Below, in pieces: positions 27,356 to 38,414 of a stretch of 64,000 bases of DNA (its first letter is position 1; every line of letters begins with the position of its first letter). A model generated the notes under the pieces. The model ran no database searches. It was not told the DNA's origin and saw nothing but the letters and a program-made list of their open reading frames with translations. A program made the position numbers and the translations under genes. Source of the stretch: Gallionellales bacterium 39-52-133 (lineage in GTDB: Bacteria > Pseudomonadota > Gammaproteobacteria > Burkholderiales > Gallionellaceae). The stretch lies in assembly GCA_002278935.1 (NCBI GenBank), contig NCJL01000008.1, forward strand, positions 407,984 through 471,983, given 5' to 3'.

Positions 27356-29257
27356 TTAGCGGCTTTCCAGTTCTTCCCAGCGTGTCATCAATGTCATCAA
27401 CTCGGCTTCGATTGCGCTGGCGCGTGTCTGCAATTTTTGCGCCTGCTTGGGATCATCGCGGTACATTTTTCCCGCCGACAGAATCGCGCCGACTTCTGCC
27501 TGCTCCTTTTCCAGCACCTGAATCGCATTCTGAATTTCTTCCAGTTCGCGTGTTTCCTTGAAGCTTAATTTTTTTTCGGGTCTGGCTTTTGCAGTTTCTG
27601 TTTTGTTTGCCGCTTTGGCTGCGGGTGCAGCGGCGGGTTTGCTGTCCGCGGGTTTGAAATCCTTCATGCGCACCCAGTCTTCGTAGCCGCCTACATATTC
27701 TTTCAGCTTGCCGTCGCCCTCGAACGCAATCACCTGGGTGACGACGTTGTCGAGGAAGGCGCGGTCATGGCTGACCAGGAACAGGGTGCCGTCGTAGTTG
27801 GCGAGCAGTTCTTCCAGCAGTTCCAGCGTTTCGATATCGAGGTCGTTGGTGGGCTCGTCCAGCACCAGCACATTGGCGGGACGGGTGAACAGGCGCGCCA
27901 ATAGCAAACGGTTACGCTCGCCACCGGACAGGCTCTTCACCGGCGAGCGCGCACGCTCGGGCGCAAACAGGAAGTCGCCCAGATAGCTGATCACATGCTT
28001 GCGCACGCCCGCGATTTCGACGAAATCCGAGCCCTGGCTGATGGTGTCCACCAGCGAGGCTTCCTCATTCAGCTGGCCGCGCAGCTGGTCAAAATAGGCC
28101 ACCGACATTTTGGTGCCGAGTTTGACTTCGCCGCTGTCCGGCTGCATTTCGCCGAGGATGATTTTGAGCAGTGTGCTCTTGCCCGCGCCATTCGGGCCGA
28201 GCAGGCCGATCTTGTCGCCGCGCTGGATGCGGCAGGAAAAATTGTCGATAATCTTGCGGTCCTTGAACGACTTGCACACATTGCTGAGCTCGGCCACCAG
28301 CTTGCCAGAGCGCTCGCCGGTATCCACGCTCAGCTCGACCTTGCCGACCGACTCGCGTCTGGCCGCACGCTCGCGGCGCAGCTGTTCCAGGCGCCGCACG
28401 CGGCCTTCATTGCGCACGCCGCGCGCCTTGATGCCCTGGCGTATCCAGACTTCTTCCTGCGCCAGCACCTTGTCAAACTTCGCGCTGGTGACGGCTTCAT
28501 CGGCCAGCATTTTTTCCTTGAGCGCCTGATAGGCGGCGAAGTTGCCGGGGAAGCTGGCCAGTTGGCCGCGATCCAGCTCAACAATGCGGGTGGTGACTTT
28601 ATCCAGAAAACGCCGGTCGTGGGTGACCAGCAGCACGCTGCCACGGAAGCTGTTGAGCAAGCCTTCCAGCCATTCGATCGAGGAGAAATCCAGATGGTTG
28701 GTGGGCTCGTCCAGAATCAGCACTTCGGGCTCGGCCACCAGCGCCTGCGCCAGTGCCACGCGCTTGCGCACGCCGCCGGAGAGCGAGCCGACCAGCGCTT
28801 CCGGGTCCAGCGCAAGGCGCTGTATCGCGGTCTCGATGCGCGCCTGCACCGCCCAGCCATTTTGCGCTTCGAGCTGGGTTTGCAGCGGCTCCATCGCCGC
28901 CAGCAAGGCATCGTAATCGGCATCGGGCTCGCCCAGCTGGTGCGACAGATGGTGGTAGTCGCTGATGATCTGGTGCAGCGCGCCCAGGCCGCGCGCGACT
29001 TCGTCGAACACGGTGGCATCGGGATTGAGCTGCGGCTCCTGGCTCACATAGCACACGCGCGCACCCGGGGCGCGCCACACGATGCCGTCATCCAGCGCAG
29101 CCTCGCCGGCCAGCACTTTAAGCATGCTGGACTTGCCGCCGCCGTTGCGCCCGATCAGGCCGACGCGCTCGCCCTCATCCAGCTGAAAATCAATTGCATC
29201 CAGCAAAGCGACGTGGCCGTAAGCCAGCGAGGCTTTGTTCAGGGAAATATAAGGCAT
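27356..29257 (-). CDS. uup: ABC-F ATPase, Uup type
   Basis: Soluble ABC-F protein of 633 residues with two ATPase domains and no membrane part; the family acts on ribosomes, and Uup is tied to ribosome biogenesis and to transposon excision. Domain 1 has GRNGGGKSS, LSGGVRKRVALAQAL and LILDEPTNHLD; domain 2 has GPNGAGKSTL, LSGGERNRLLLARL and LVLDEPTNDLD. Between them is the linker with RQGIKARGVRNEGRVRRL. The C-terminal coiled coil (about 565-633, KLSFKETRELEEIQNAIQVL) is the DNA-binding tail specific to Uup. A single gene ending against the cruciform. Confidence 0.92.
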   Translation of the reverse strand: MPYISLNKASLAYGHVALLDAIDFQLDEGERVGLIGRNGGGKSSMLKVLAGEAALDDGIVWRAPGARVCYVSQEPQLNPDATVFDEVARGLGALHQIISDYHHLSHQLGEPDADYDALLAAMEPLQTQLEAQNGWAVQARIETAIQRLALDPEALVGSLSGGVRKRVALAQALVAEPEVLILDEPTNHLDFSSIEWLEGLLNSFRGSVLLVTHDRRFLDKVTTRIVELDRGQLASFPGNFAAYQALKEKMLADEAVTSAKFDKVLAQEEVWIRQGIKARGVRNEGRVRRLEQLRRERAARRESVGKVELSVDTGERSGKLVAELSNVCKSFKDRKIIDNFSCRIQRGDKIGLLGPNGAGKSTLLKIILGEMQPDSGEVKLGTKMSVAYFDQLRGQLNEEASLVDTISQGSDFVEIAGVRKHVISYLGDFLFAPERARSPVKSLSGGERNRLLLARLFTRPANVLVLDEPTNDLDIETLELLEELLANYDGTLFLVSHDRAFLDNVVTQVIAFEGDGKLKEYVGGYEDWVRMKDFKPADSKPAAAPAAKAANKTETAKARPEKKLSFKETRELEEIQNAIQVLEKEQAEVGAILSAGKMYRDDPKQAQKLQTRASAIEAELMTLMTRWEELESR

Positions 29258-29377
29258 GATGTTTTTACTTTAAAAATAGTGATCATTGAATGCAGGCAAA
29301 TGCTCTGCTGCGGGGTGTTAAAAAATGCCTGCTGCAAAAGCGCTTGCAGGACGACAATCAGCGCTACAAATATACAA

Positions 29378-29405
29378 AATATTCAAGAAAATCAAATACT
29401 TACAA
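29378..29405 (+). repeat. AT-rich dispersed motif, copy 4
   Basis: TTCAAGAAAATCAAATAC followed by TTACAAAA. It lies between uup and the peroxiredoxin gene. One base in the core differs from the 39.6 kb copy. Confidence 0.6.
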
Positions 29406-29430
29406 AAATATTATGGTTGCAGCCAAAGTC

Positions 29431-29973
29431 TTAACGCGGCGGCGCTGCCAGCAAGACTTTCAAGTCGTCGATAATCTCTTTGGAATGCCGCGAGGTTTCC
29501 ACCTTGTCATAGACCTTGCTGATTTTGCCTTGCGGATTAATCAGAAAGGTATAGCGTTTGGCCAGCTTGAAAAATCCAAAATTTGACTGCGCGCCATAGC
29601 GCGCGGCAACCTCTGCGCCCTTGTCCGCAAGCAGCGGAAAGGGCAGATTATATTTTTTCGCAAATTCTGCGTGGCTGCTGCTGTCATCCACACTGATGCC
29701 GGCCACTTCCGCGCCCAGCGCGGTCAACAAGTGCAGGTCATCGCGAAACGCGCAGGCTTCCTGCGTGCAGCCGGGCGTGTCATCCTTGGGGTAAAAATAC
29801 AGTACCAGCCATTTGCCGCTGTAATCTGCCAGCCTGTGCAGCTTGCCATGCTGGTCGGGCAGGCTGAAGTCCGGCGCGTTCTGCCCGGGCTTCGGCAACT
29901 CCGCTGCCTGTGCCATACGCACCAGCAGCAACACCAGCGCACCTGCCAATCCTATCAATAGTAACCATTTCAT
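29431..29973 (-). CDS. Peroxiredoxin of the BCP/PrxQ group, exported or anchored
   Basis: Thiol peroxidase that reduces peroxides. I take the ATG at 29973 (AGGAGAG upstream), giving 180 residues; the frame remains open to 30036. Residues 1-22 (MKWLLLIGLAGALVLLLV) are a signal peptide or membrane anchor, so it acts in the periplasm, unlike E. coli Bcp. The core has PDFSLPDQHGK, FYPKDDTPGCTQEACAFRD with peroxidatic Cys and a second Cys five positions later (PrxQ arrangement), and FKLAKRYTFLINPQGKI. It stands between uup (same strand) and a divergent MBL hydrolase. Confidence 0.88.
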   Translation of the reverse strand: MKWLLLIGLAGALVLLLVRMAQAAELPKPGQNAPDFSLPDQHGKLHRLADYSGKWLVLYFYPKDDTPGCTQEACAFRDDLHLLTALGAEVAGISVDDSSSHAEFAKKYNLPFPLLADKGAEVAARYGAQSNFGFFKLAKRYTFLINPQGKISKVYDKVETSRHSKEIIDDLKVLLAAPPR

Positions 29974-30202
29974 AGCACTCTCCTGACGCACACCCAACCG
30001 CAGGGGCGCGATTTTACTGTAAATACACGCAATCAAGCTCAGTTAGTTGGTTATATCTGCAAAAAGTTTGGGCCCAAGTGCAAATTTATTGATTTTGGCG
30101 CTGTCTGACACCACTTATATCTTGGGCAATTATCGAAGTCGGACACATATATTGTAAGATGTCAGCCAGCCCCCCCTTATTTGTGTCGAGGAGAAACCAG
30201 CC

Positions 30203-31270
30203 ATGCCACCCAAAAAGAGATGGAACAACAGTAAGCTGCCATTATTTTCCTGCCTGGGCGTACTCACCTGCTCCTTATTTACAGGCTCAATAGCAGCTTC
30301 TCATGCCGGCCAAGCACCGCAGACCGCTGTAGATACCCAGGCGATCCCCGTTACCGTTCTTTCTGCGAAAGATGCAGAAAACAAACCGCTGCCGTTTCAC
30401 AAAATTGCCTCAGACACCTATTTCTTCTACGGAAATATCGCCGAAGTGGACGAGAAAAATCGCGGCTTCAACGGCAATGCGGGATTTGTTGTTACCCGCG
30501 ACGGTGTGGTGGTAATCGACAGCCTGGGCACCCCAAGGCTGGGCAAACGGCTGATTGCCACGGTGCGCCAGGTGACAAAATTACCCATCAAATATCTCAT
30601 CATTACCCATAACCATCCCGACCACTCGTACGGTGCGATTGCCTTCAAAAGCATCCCCGGCATCAAAATCATCGGCCATGAGGGAACGCTGAAGTATCTC
30701 GATTCGGAGGGCCTGGCGGGTTCGGTTGCCTTCCGCCGCAGCTTCATCGCCCCGGATATGCAGGGCTTTAAAGGCGTTGCGCCCGACATCCTGATAGGCG
30801 GCAAGCGTTTTGACCATTACGCTTTCACCCTGGGCGGCAAAACCTTCAGGGTTTACAACACCGGCCAGCACCACTCCTATGGTGACCTGGTGGTGCATCA
30901 GGTGGAAGACAAAAATGTATGGATTTCCGATCTGGCGTTTAACAACCGCTCCACCTTTATGGGTGATGGTCACTCGTCAGAAGTGCTGGGGGCCATGGAT
31001 TGGCTGCGCAATAGCTTTCCCGACACCCGCCTGATGATACCCGGCCACGGCAGCGCGCAGACCGCACCCTTCCCGATGGTGGAAAAAACCTACAGCTACG
31101 TCAAGCGCCTGCGCGATGAAATGCGCGATGCAATCAAATCCGGCCAGGATCTGGCAACCGCAGTGAAAGCCTCTGACTTTGCCGACTGGCATGATGCACC
31201 GCTGTATCACGAAAACCACAAGAAGAATGCCAACTTTATTTATCTTGAAATGGAGCAGGAACTGTTTTAG
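30203..31270 (+). CDS. Exported MBL-fold metallohydrolase
   Basis: A 355-residue periplasmic protein of the metallo-beta-lactamase superfamily. The signal peptide is followed by the zinc-binding motif THNHPDHSYG (H-x-H-x-D-H), a third His in GQHHSYGDLVVH, an Asp in ISDLAFNN and the final His in IPGHGSAQ. This glyoxalase-II-like subclass includes the quinoprotein-relay hydrolases and SoxH-like proteins. Substrate unknown. GAGGAG precedes the ATG. It is followed by two HD-GYP genes on the same strand, the first after 57 bases. Confidence 0.85.
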   Translation: MPPKKRWNNSKLPLFSCLGVLTCSLFTGSIAASHAGQAPQTAVDTQAIPVTVLSAKDAENKPLPFHKIASDTYFFYGNIAEVDEKNRGFNGNAGFVVTRDGVVVIDSLGTPRLGKRLIATVRQVTKLPIKYLIITHNHPDHSYGAIAFKSIPGIKIIGHEGTLKYLDSEGLAGSVAFRRSFIAPDMQGFKGVAPDILIGGKRFDHYAFTLGGKTFRVYNTGQHHSYGDLVVHQVEDKNVWISDLAFNNRSTFMGDGHSSEVLGAMDWLRNSFPDTRLMIPGHGSAQTAPFPMVEKTYSYVKRLRDEMRDAIKSGQDLATAVKASDFADWHDAPLYHENHKKNANFIYLEMEQELF

Positions 31271-31327
31271 GCAGAAGCATGCGAAAGCAGGGGCTGCAGC
31301 CCGGCCGGCAGAAACGATGGAAACCAG

Positions 31328-32539
31328 ATGCTAAAGAAAATAAATGTTAAGGACATCAAACAGGGCATGTATCTGCAGGAAATCTGCGGCAGCTGGATGC
31401 AGCATCCCTTCTGGAAAAAATCCTTTGCACTCACCGATCCAAAAGATGTAAAAACCCTGCAGGAATGCGGCATACATGAGGTATGGATTGATACCGGCAA
31501 GGGCCTTGATATTGAAGCCATCGTTCATGCCGAAAGCGAGGAAGAGTCCAGCCGGAAAGTTGCAGACAATCTGCAAACGGCAAATTCTGATGTTAAACCT
31601 GTACCCCGTATTTCATTGCAGGAAGAAGTGGCACAAGCCCGAAAAATTCACGGCAAGGCTGCGCAAGCGGTTACCTCCATGTTTCAGGAGGCGCGCATGG
31701 GCAAGGCGCTGCAACTCGTCGAAATCGTGACACTGGTAGATGAAATCAACCTGTCTATTTCACGCAATCCGGAGGCATTTTTAAGCCTGTCGCGCCTGAA
31801 AAACAAGGACAATTACACCTATCTGCACTCGGTTGCCGTGTGCGCGCTGATGATTGCGCTGGGCAAGCAAATGAACCTTGACCCCTCACTGATGAAAGAT
31901 CTGGGGATGGCCGGACTGTTGCATGACGTCGGCAAAATGATGGTGCCCGATGACATACTGAACAAACCGGAACGCCTGAGCGATGAAGAATTTACGGTCG
32001 TCAAAAGCCATCCCTTGCAAGGCTGGGAAATGCTCAAATTATCGGAAGGTGCCGGTGCCATGGCACTGGATGTTTGCCTGCATCACCACGAACGTGTGGA
32101 CGGAACCGGCTACCCGCACAGATTGTCCGGTGATTCATTGTCGCTATTTGCGCGCATGGGAGCCGTGTGCGATGTCTATGATGCAATCACCTCCAACCGC
32201 TGCTACAAAGCTGGCTGGGAACCAGCTGAAGCCATACGAAAAATGGCCGAATGGCAGGAGGGACAGTTTGATAAAACAGTGTTCCACGCCTTTGTCAAAA
32301 CGATAGGAATTTATCCGTCGGGTACACTGGTCAAGTTAAAATCGGATCGGCTCGCCGTGGTGATACAGCAATCGGAAAAAAGTCTGCTTACGCCCGTTGT
32401 AAAAGTGTTCTTTTCGACCAAAAACAACGCCCCCGTGCAAACCGAGACGATTGATCTTGCACATGCCAAAGACAGCATTTTGAGTGCCGAAGACCCGCTA
32501 AAGTGGGGGTTTGATTTGAGGAAACTAACCGGAATTTAA
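31328..32539 (+). CDS. HD-GYP phosphodiesterase, first of a tandem pair
   Basis: Predicted c-di-GMP phosphodiesterase of 403 residues. It has an N-terminal DUF3391 domain (about 1-125, starting MLKKINVKDIKQGMYLQEICG) and an HD-GYP domain (about 140-330). Metal ligands are present: YLHSVAV, GLLHDVGKMMVPDDIL and CLHHHERVDGTGYP with the GYP triplet. A C-terminal segment of about 70 residues (IYPSGTLVKLKSDRLAVV) is typical. No membrane part. It is about 70% identical by eye to the next gene, pointing to a tandem duplication. Expression may be shared with the MBL gene. Confidence 0.92.
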   Translation: MLKKINVKDIKQGMYLQEICGSWMQHPFWKKSFALTDPKDVKTLQECGIHEVWIDTGKGLDIEAIVHAESEEESSRKVADNLQTANSDVKPVPRISLQEEVAQARKIHGKAAQAVTSMFQEARMGKALQLVEIVTLVDEINLSISRNPEAFLSLSRLKNKDNYTYLHSVAVCALMIALGKQMNLDPSLMKDLGMAGLLHDVGKMMVPDDILNKPERLSDEEFTVVKSHPLQGWEMLKLSEGAGAMALDVCLHHHERVDGTGYPHRLSGDSLSLFARMGAVCDVYDAITSNRCYKAGWEPAEAIRKMAEWQEGQFDKTVFHAFVKTIGIYPSGTLVKLKSDRLAVVIQQSEKSLLTPVVKVFFSTKNNAPVQTETIDLAHAKDSILSAEDPLKWGFDLRKLTGI

Positions 32540-32691
32540 GCCTCGGCACCACAAACAGAAACACAGGAAGGTTATGATATCCAGTTTCGATTATTCTGCA
32601 CAAAGGCAGCCAGATTTCACTTTTAAAAACCCGCCGGACGCAAATTGTCAGCACGGCAAATGCGCTACTCGGGAAATAATGGATCATAAGT

Positions 32692-33918
32692 ATGCTGAAA
32701 AAAATTAATGTCAAAGATGCCAGACTGGGTATGTACCTGCATGAAATCTGCGGCAGCTGGATGGAACACCCATTCTGGAAAAAATCCTTCGAGCTGACAG
32801 ATGCCAAAGATTTAAAGACGCTGCTGGAATGCGGCATCAAGGAAATGTGGATCGATACCGAGAAGGGCCTGGATGCCATGCCCGGCACACAGGGACAAAC
32901 CAGGGAAGAATCGCGGGAAAATATTGAGTCCAGCCTGCAGCAGGCTGCAGTATCAGTTGCCATTCCAATCGAGCCCGTATCCATGCGGGAAGAGGTGGAA
33001 AATGCAAGAAAAATTCATAACAAGGCAAAAGACGCAGTCACCCTGATGTTTCAGGAAGCGCGTATGGGCAAGGCGATACAGCTCGACGAAGTCAGCACGC
33101 TGGTTGACGAGATCAACCAGTCGATTACACGCAATCCGGAAGCATTTCTGAGTCTGTCCAGGCTGAAGACCAAGGATAACTATACCTATCTGCATTCGGT
33201 TGCCGTGTGTGCGCTGATGATTGCGCTGGGCAAACAAATGGGGATGGATGAATTATTATTGAAAGATCTGGGTATGTCCGGGTTGCTGCATGATGTTGGT
33301 AAGATGGTGATTCCCGATGAGGTGCTCAACAAACCAGGGAAATTGACCGATCAGGAGTTTGACCAGGTTAAGAGCCATCCCCTGCGTGGCTGGGAATTAT
33401 TAAAAGGTTCGGAGGGTGTTTGCGAGATGGCGCTTGATGTATGCTTGCATCACCATGAAAGAGTGGATGGCAAGGGCTATCCCGACAGGCTGAATGGTGA
33501 AACCATGTCACTCTATGCAAAAATGGGAGCGATTTGTGACGTATATGACGCGATCACTTCCGTCCGCAGCTACAAGTCCGGCTGGGAGCCGGCTGAAGCG
33601 ATACGCAAAATGGCCGAATGGCAGGAGGGGCATTTCGACGCGAAAGTATTTCATGCCTTCGTGAAAACAATCGGCATTTATCCTTCCGGCACGCTGGTAA
33701 AATTAAAGTCCACCCGGCTGGCTGTTGTTATTGAGCAATCTGGTTCAAGCCTCATTACACCCATCGTGAAGGTGTTTTTTTCAACCAAGGCCAATGCTCA
33801 TATAAACCCGGAAATTATTGATCTTTCCAAAACAATTGATAGCATCGTCAATGCTGAAGATCCGCAAAAGTGGGGGTTCGATTTAAAGAAGCTGACCGGA
33901 ATTCAAGCTGCAACATAA
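32692..33918 (+). CDS. HD-GYP phosphodiesterase, second of a tandem pair
   Basis: Paralogue of the preceding gene, 408 residues, with the same DUF3391-HD-GYP-tail layout. The motifs are complete: YLHSVAV, GLLHDVGKMVIPDEVL and CLHHHERVDGKGYP. The regions of greatest difference are the linker (about 62-100) between DUF3391 and HD, which could set different partners or inputs. A 150-base gap separates the copies, so this one may have its own promoter. The two genes presumably both lower c-di-GMP; retention of two active copies suggests distinct control. Confidence 0.92.
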   Translation: MLKKINVKDARLGMYLHEICGSWMEHPFWKKSFELTDAKDLKTLLECGIKEMWIDTEKGLDAMPGTQGQTREESRENIESSLQQAAVSVAIPIEPVSMREEVENARKIHNKAKDAVTLMFQEARMGKAIQLDEVSTLVDEINQSITRNPEAFLSLSRLKTKDNYTYLHSVAVCALMIALGKQMGMDELLLKDLGMSGLLHDVGKMVIPDEVLNKPGKLTDQEFDQVKSHPLRGWELLKGSEGVCEMALDVCLHHHERVDGKGYPDRLNGETMSLYAKMGAICDVYDAITSVRSYKSGWEPAEAIRKMAEWQEGHFDAKVFHAFVKTIGIYPSGTLVKLKSTRLAVVIEQSGSSLITPIVKVFFSTKANAHINPEIIDLSKTIDSIVNAEDPQKWGFDLKKLTGIQAAT

Positions 33919-33943
33919 TTAATCGCAAATACAGGAGTTTTAA

Positions 33944-35920
<1,977 letters not shown>

Positions 35921-35968
35921 TTTGTCGGGTTTCGGTGAAGACTAACCTTCAGCTTATGTCGTAGCCAA

Positions 35969-36010
35969 AATCCCGCCATCCTTGAACAACTAAAAGAAGT
36001 TATTAAATAA
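35969..36010 (+). pseudogene. Relic 3' tail of a second acs allele
   Basis: Forty-two bases encode [13 protein letters not shown] plus stop, exactly the C-terminus of the intact acs ending at 35920. Nine bases differ between the two copies, every one of them silent. Identical protein with diverged silent sites means this was once the end of a separate, selected acs gene, not a recent local duplication. The 48 bases between the two tails cannot be aligned with acs. Confidence 0.75.
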
Positions 36011-36267
36011 CTCCAAATTACTCAGACTCACTGTAATGCAATGCCAACCGCTACTTTGTAGGAGCCCGATCAACCTGGAAAAGACAGTAGTCCACAGATT
36101 AAACAAAGCATTGCCTTGTTTAGGATGATCACCATTTGGGTGATGCTTACAACACTGATAACTGCATGAAAATCTGTGTGAATCTGTGAAATCTGTGGAT
36201 TGAATTGGTGTTTTTAGGATCAATCGGGCACCTGCACATGCACAATTCATCAAGGGGAAAATCAAAC
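36011..36267. other. Gap between acs relic and DUF898 gene
   Basis: About 260 bases without a gene or clear promoter. A TCTGTG-rich patch (about 36165-36200, with AATCTGTG repeated) is notable but short. The end contains AAGGGGA, the ribosome site of the next gene. Confidence 0.5.
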
Positions 36268-37296
36268 ATGCAGAATCAGGAGCAGCGTTTTAAATTTACC
36301 GGCAATGGCACCGAATATTTCGGCATCTGGATGGTCAATCTGCTACTCAGCATTCTGACGCTGGGCATCTATTCGGCATGGGCCAAGGTCAGACGGATGC
36401 AGTATTTTTATCGCAACACCTGGCTCAACGATGCGAGCTTTGATTATCACGGCACCGCCATTGCGATACTCAAGGGGCGCATTATTGCGATTGTGCTGTT
36501 TGCCTCCTACTCCATCTTTCTGCAGTTCATGCCCGCAGTGGGATTGACCATCGCGCTGTTGATTGCCTTAATCATGCCCTACCTGCTGGTTATTTCTTTT
36601 CGCTTCCGCCTGTATAACAGCAGTTACCGCGGGCTGCGTTTCGGCTTTACCGGCTCGATCAAAGGGGCTTATTTTGCTTTTCTTGCGTTGCCCTTTTTCA
36701 CCCTGCTGACCCTGTATCTGCTGGCCCCCTTCACCCATCAGCGCATCAAGGCCTATCAGCACAGCAACAGCCGTTTTGGCCAGAGCGCCTTCAGCTTCCA
36801 TGCCGGAGCAGGCGGCTTCTACATGATTTACCTGTTCACGCTGCTGCAATTGTTGCTGATCGCGGGACTGTTTGCTTTTGGCGGCTACACGCTGGCCAGG
36901 GACAGCATAGCCAGTCTCTCAAGGGAAGCCATCGTGGGCATAGTTGTCGCGGCCTACTTTCTGCTGATCCTTGCTTCCCTGCTGGTGGTGCCTTTCTTCA
37001 TGTCACGCATACAAAATCTGGTGTGGAATCACACGCAACTGGGCGAGCACCATTTCAGCAGCACTCTTTCCGCCCGCGGCCTGGCGTGGATTATCTTCAC
37101 CAACTTCTTTTTAATCATCTTTACCATGGGGCTGTACAAGCCGTTTGCCGATATCAGGATCGCACGCTACCGTGTCGAACACATGGCCTTGTTACCGGCC
37201 GGCAATATTGAAGAATTTATTGCCAGCGAACAGCAGAAAATCGGCGCCACCGGCACTGAAACGGCAGAAATGTTTGATGTCGACATCGGCTTTTAA
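36268..37296 (+). CDS. DUF898 (YjgN-family) membrane protein
   Basis: Inner-membrane protein of the YjgN/DUF898 family, 342 residues from the ATG at 36268 (AAGGGGA upstream; the frame is open to 36205). It starts EQRFKFTGNGTEYFGIWMVNLLLSILTLGIYSAWAKVRR, the family hallmark. A second YRGLRFGFTGS and a late TMGLYKPFADIRIARYR show its internal duplication. Eight or more hydrophobic segments are visible. Function is not known. Its last 20 bases overlap the M48 peptidase gene, so the two are translated together and may act as a pair. Confidence 0.9.
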   Translation: MQNQEQRFKFTGNGTEYFGIWMVNLLLSILTLGIYSAWAKVRRMQYFYRNTWLNDASFDYHGTAIAILKGRIIAIVLFASYSIFLQFMPAVGLTIALLIALIMPYLLVISFRFRLYNSSYRGLRFGFTGSIKGAYFAFLALPFFTLLTLYLLAPFTHQRIKAYQHSNSRFGQSAFSFHAGAGGFYMIYLFTLLQLLLIAGLFAFGGYTLARDSIASLSREAIVGIVVAAYFLLILASLLVVPFFMSRIQNLVWNHTQLGEHHFSSTLSARGLAWIIFTNFFLIIFTMGLYKPFADIRIARYRVEHMALLPAGNIEEFIASEQQKIGATGTETAEMFDVDIGF

Positions 37297-38353
37297 TCCA
37301 GTGATTTCTGATAATCCCGTGACGCCCGCACATACGCTCGGCGCAATCTATTACGACGGTCTCAGCAGCCGGCAGCAGGCGGTAACGCTGCGCATTGCGC
37401 AGGGCCAGCTCGAAGTGCAGGGTGATGAACTGCTGCGCGTGATTCCGCTGGCTGATGTCAATATTTCTGCGAAGCTGGGCAGAACGCCGCGCCTGCTGCA
37501 TTTTAAGGATGGCGGGCATTGCGAGGTAAGCAACCACACTGACTTTGGCGTGTTGATGCAGGCTGCAGGCATCCACGAAAAATCATTGCTCTCCACTCTG
37601 GAAAGCAACTGGCGTTACGCGCTGGCTGCCACTGTTTTTACGATCTGTTTTGTGATTGCAGCTTTCTACTGGGGCCTGCCGTGGGTCGCCGCGGTTGCCG
37701 CCGAGCGGGTACCGGCAAGTGTTGCACTCAGGATAGACGAGCACTTCCTCGATGCTGTTGACGACGACTTGATGCAGCCCAGCAAGCTGAGTACCAAGCG
37801 GCAACAGGCTTTGAGCAAGCGCTTTGACAGCCTGCGCAATGTGCAGGGTGAAGTTGCGCACAAGCTGGTTTATCGCAACAGCAAAGCAATTGGCGCCAAC
37901 GCTTTTGCGCTGCCTGGCGGCACCATCCTCATCACCGACCAGCTGGTGAAACTGGCAGGCCATGATGAGGAAATTCTTGCCGTGCTGGCGCATGAACTGG
38001 GGCACGTGCATGAGCGCCATTCTCTGCGCCAACTGTTGCAAAGCTCGGTGGTCGGCCTTGCGATGACCTGGTATCTGGGGGATATCAGCACGCTGCTCGC
38101 GGCAGCGCCCACCCTGCTGCTGGAAACGCGCTATTCACGCAATTTTGAACGGCGTGCCGACAGCTATGCCGCCACCATGCTGAGCGCGAATAATATTTCC
38201 CCTTCCCGCCTCGCCGATATGCTGGAAAAACTGGAGTCATCCCATGCCGATGGAGACAAAGACATGGAAGAGCAGTCTTCTTCCATCACTGAATTTATTT
38301 CCACCCACCCGGATACCGCCAAGCGAATTCGCGCCTTGCGCGGCAAGGAGTAA
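37277..38353 (+). CDS. M48-family zinc metallopeptidase
   Basis: A 358-residue membrane peptidase; the ATG at 37277 lies inside the end of the DUF898 gene. Residues about 1-100 form a beta-rich cytosolic domain (LGAIYYDGLSSRQQAVTLRI), then a membrane helix (about 115-140, YALAATVFTICFVIAAFYWG) and the peptidase domain with AVLAHELGHVHERHS (HExxH near residue 238) and the third ligand Glu in RNFERRADSYAA. Residues ALPGGTILITDQLV are typical of M48/BepA-like enzymes. A role in quality control of exported proteins is likely by family; the DUF898 partner might be a scaffold or substrate. Confidence 0.9.
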   Translation: MSTSAFNPVISDNPVTPAHTLGAIYYDGLSSRQQAVTLRIAQGQLEVQGDELLRVIPLADVNISAKLGRTPRLLHFKDGGHCEVSNHTDFGVLMQAAGIHEKSLLSTLESNWRYALAATVFTICFVIAAFYWGLPWVAAVAAERVPASVALRIDEHFLDAVDDDLMQPSKLSTKRQQALSKRFDSLRNVQGEVAHKLVYRNSKAIGANAFALPGGTILITDQLVKLAGHDEEILAVLAHELGHVHERHSLRQLLQSSVVGLAMTWYLGDISTLLAAAPTLLLETRYSRNFERRADSYAATMLSANNISPSRLADMLEKLESSHADGDKDMEEQSSSITEFISTHPDTAKRIRALRGKE

Positions 38354-38414
38354 ACTGCGCAGACGCGCGCCTGCTACGCAAAGCAGGCCGGATAACTTCA
38401 TTATTATTTAATAC

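Noticed and set aside
27995..29434. Open frame of nearly 480 codons opposite uup
   Set aside because: Antisense shadow with low-complexity composition; uup carries two complete ABC domains.
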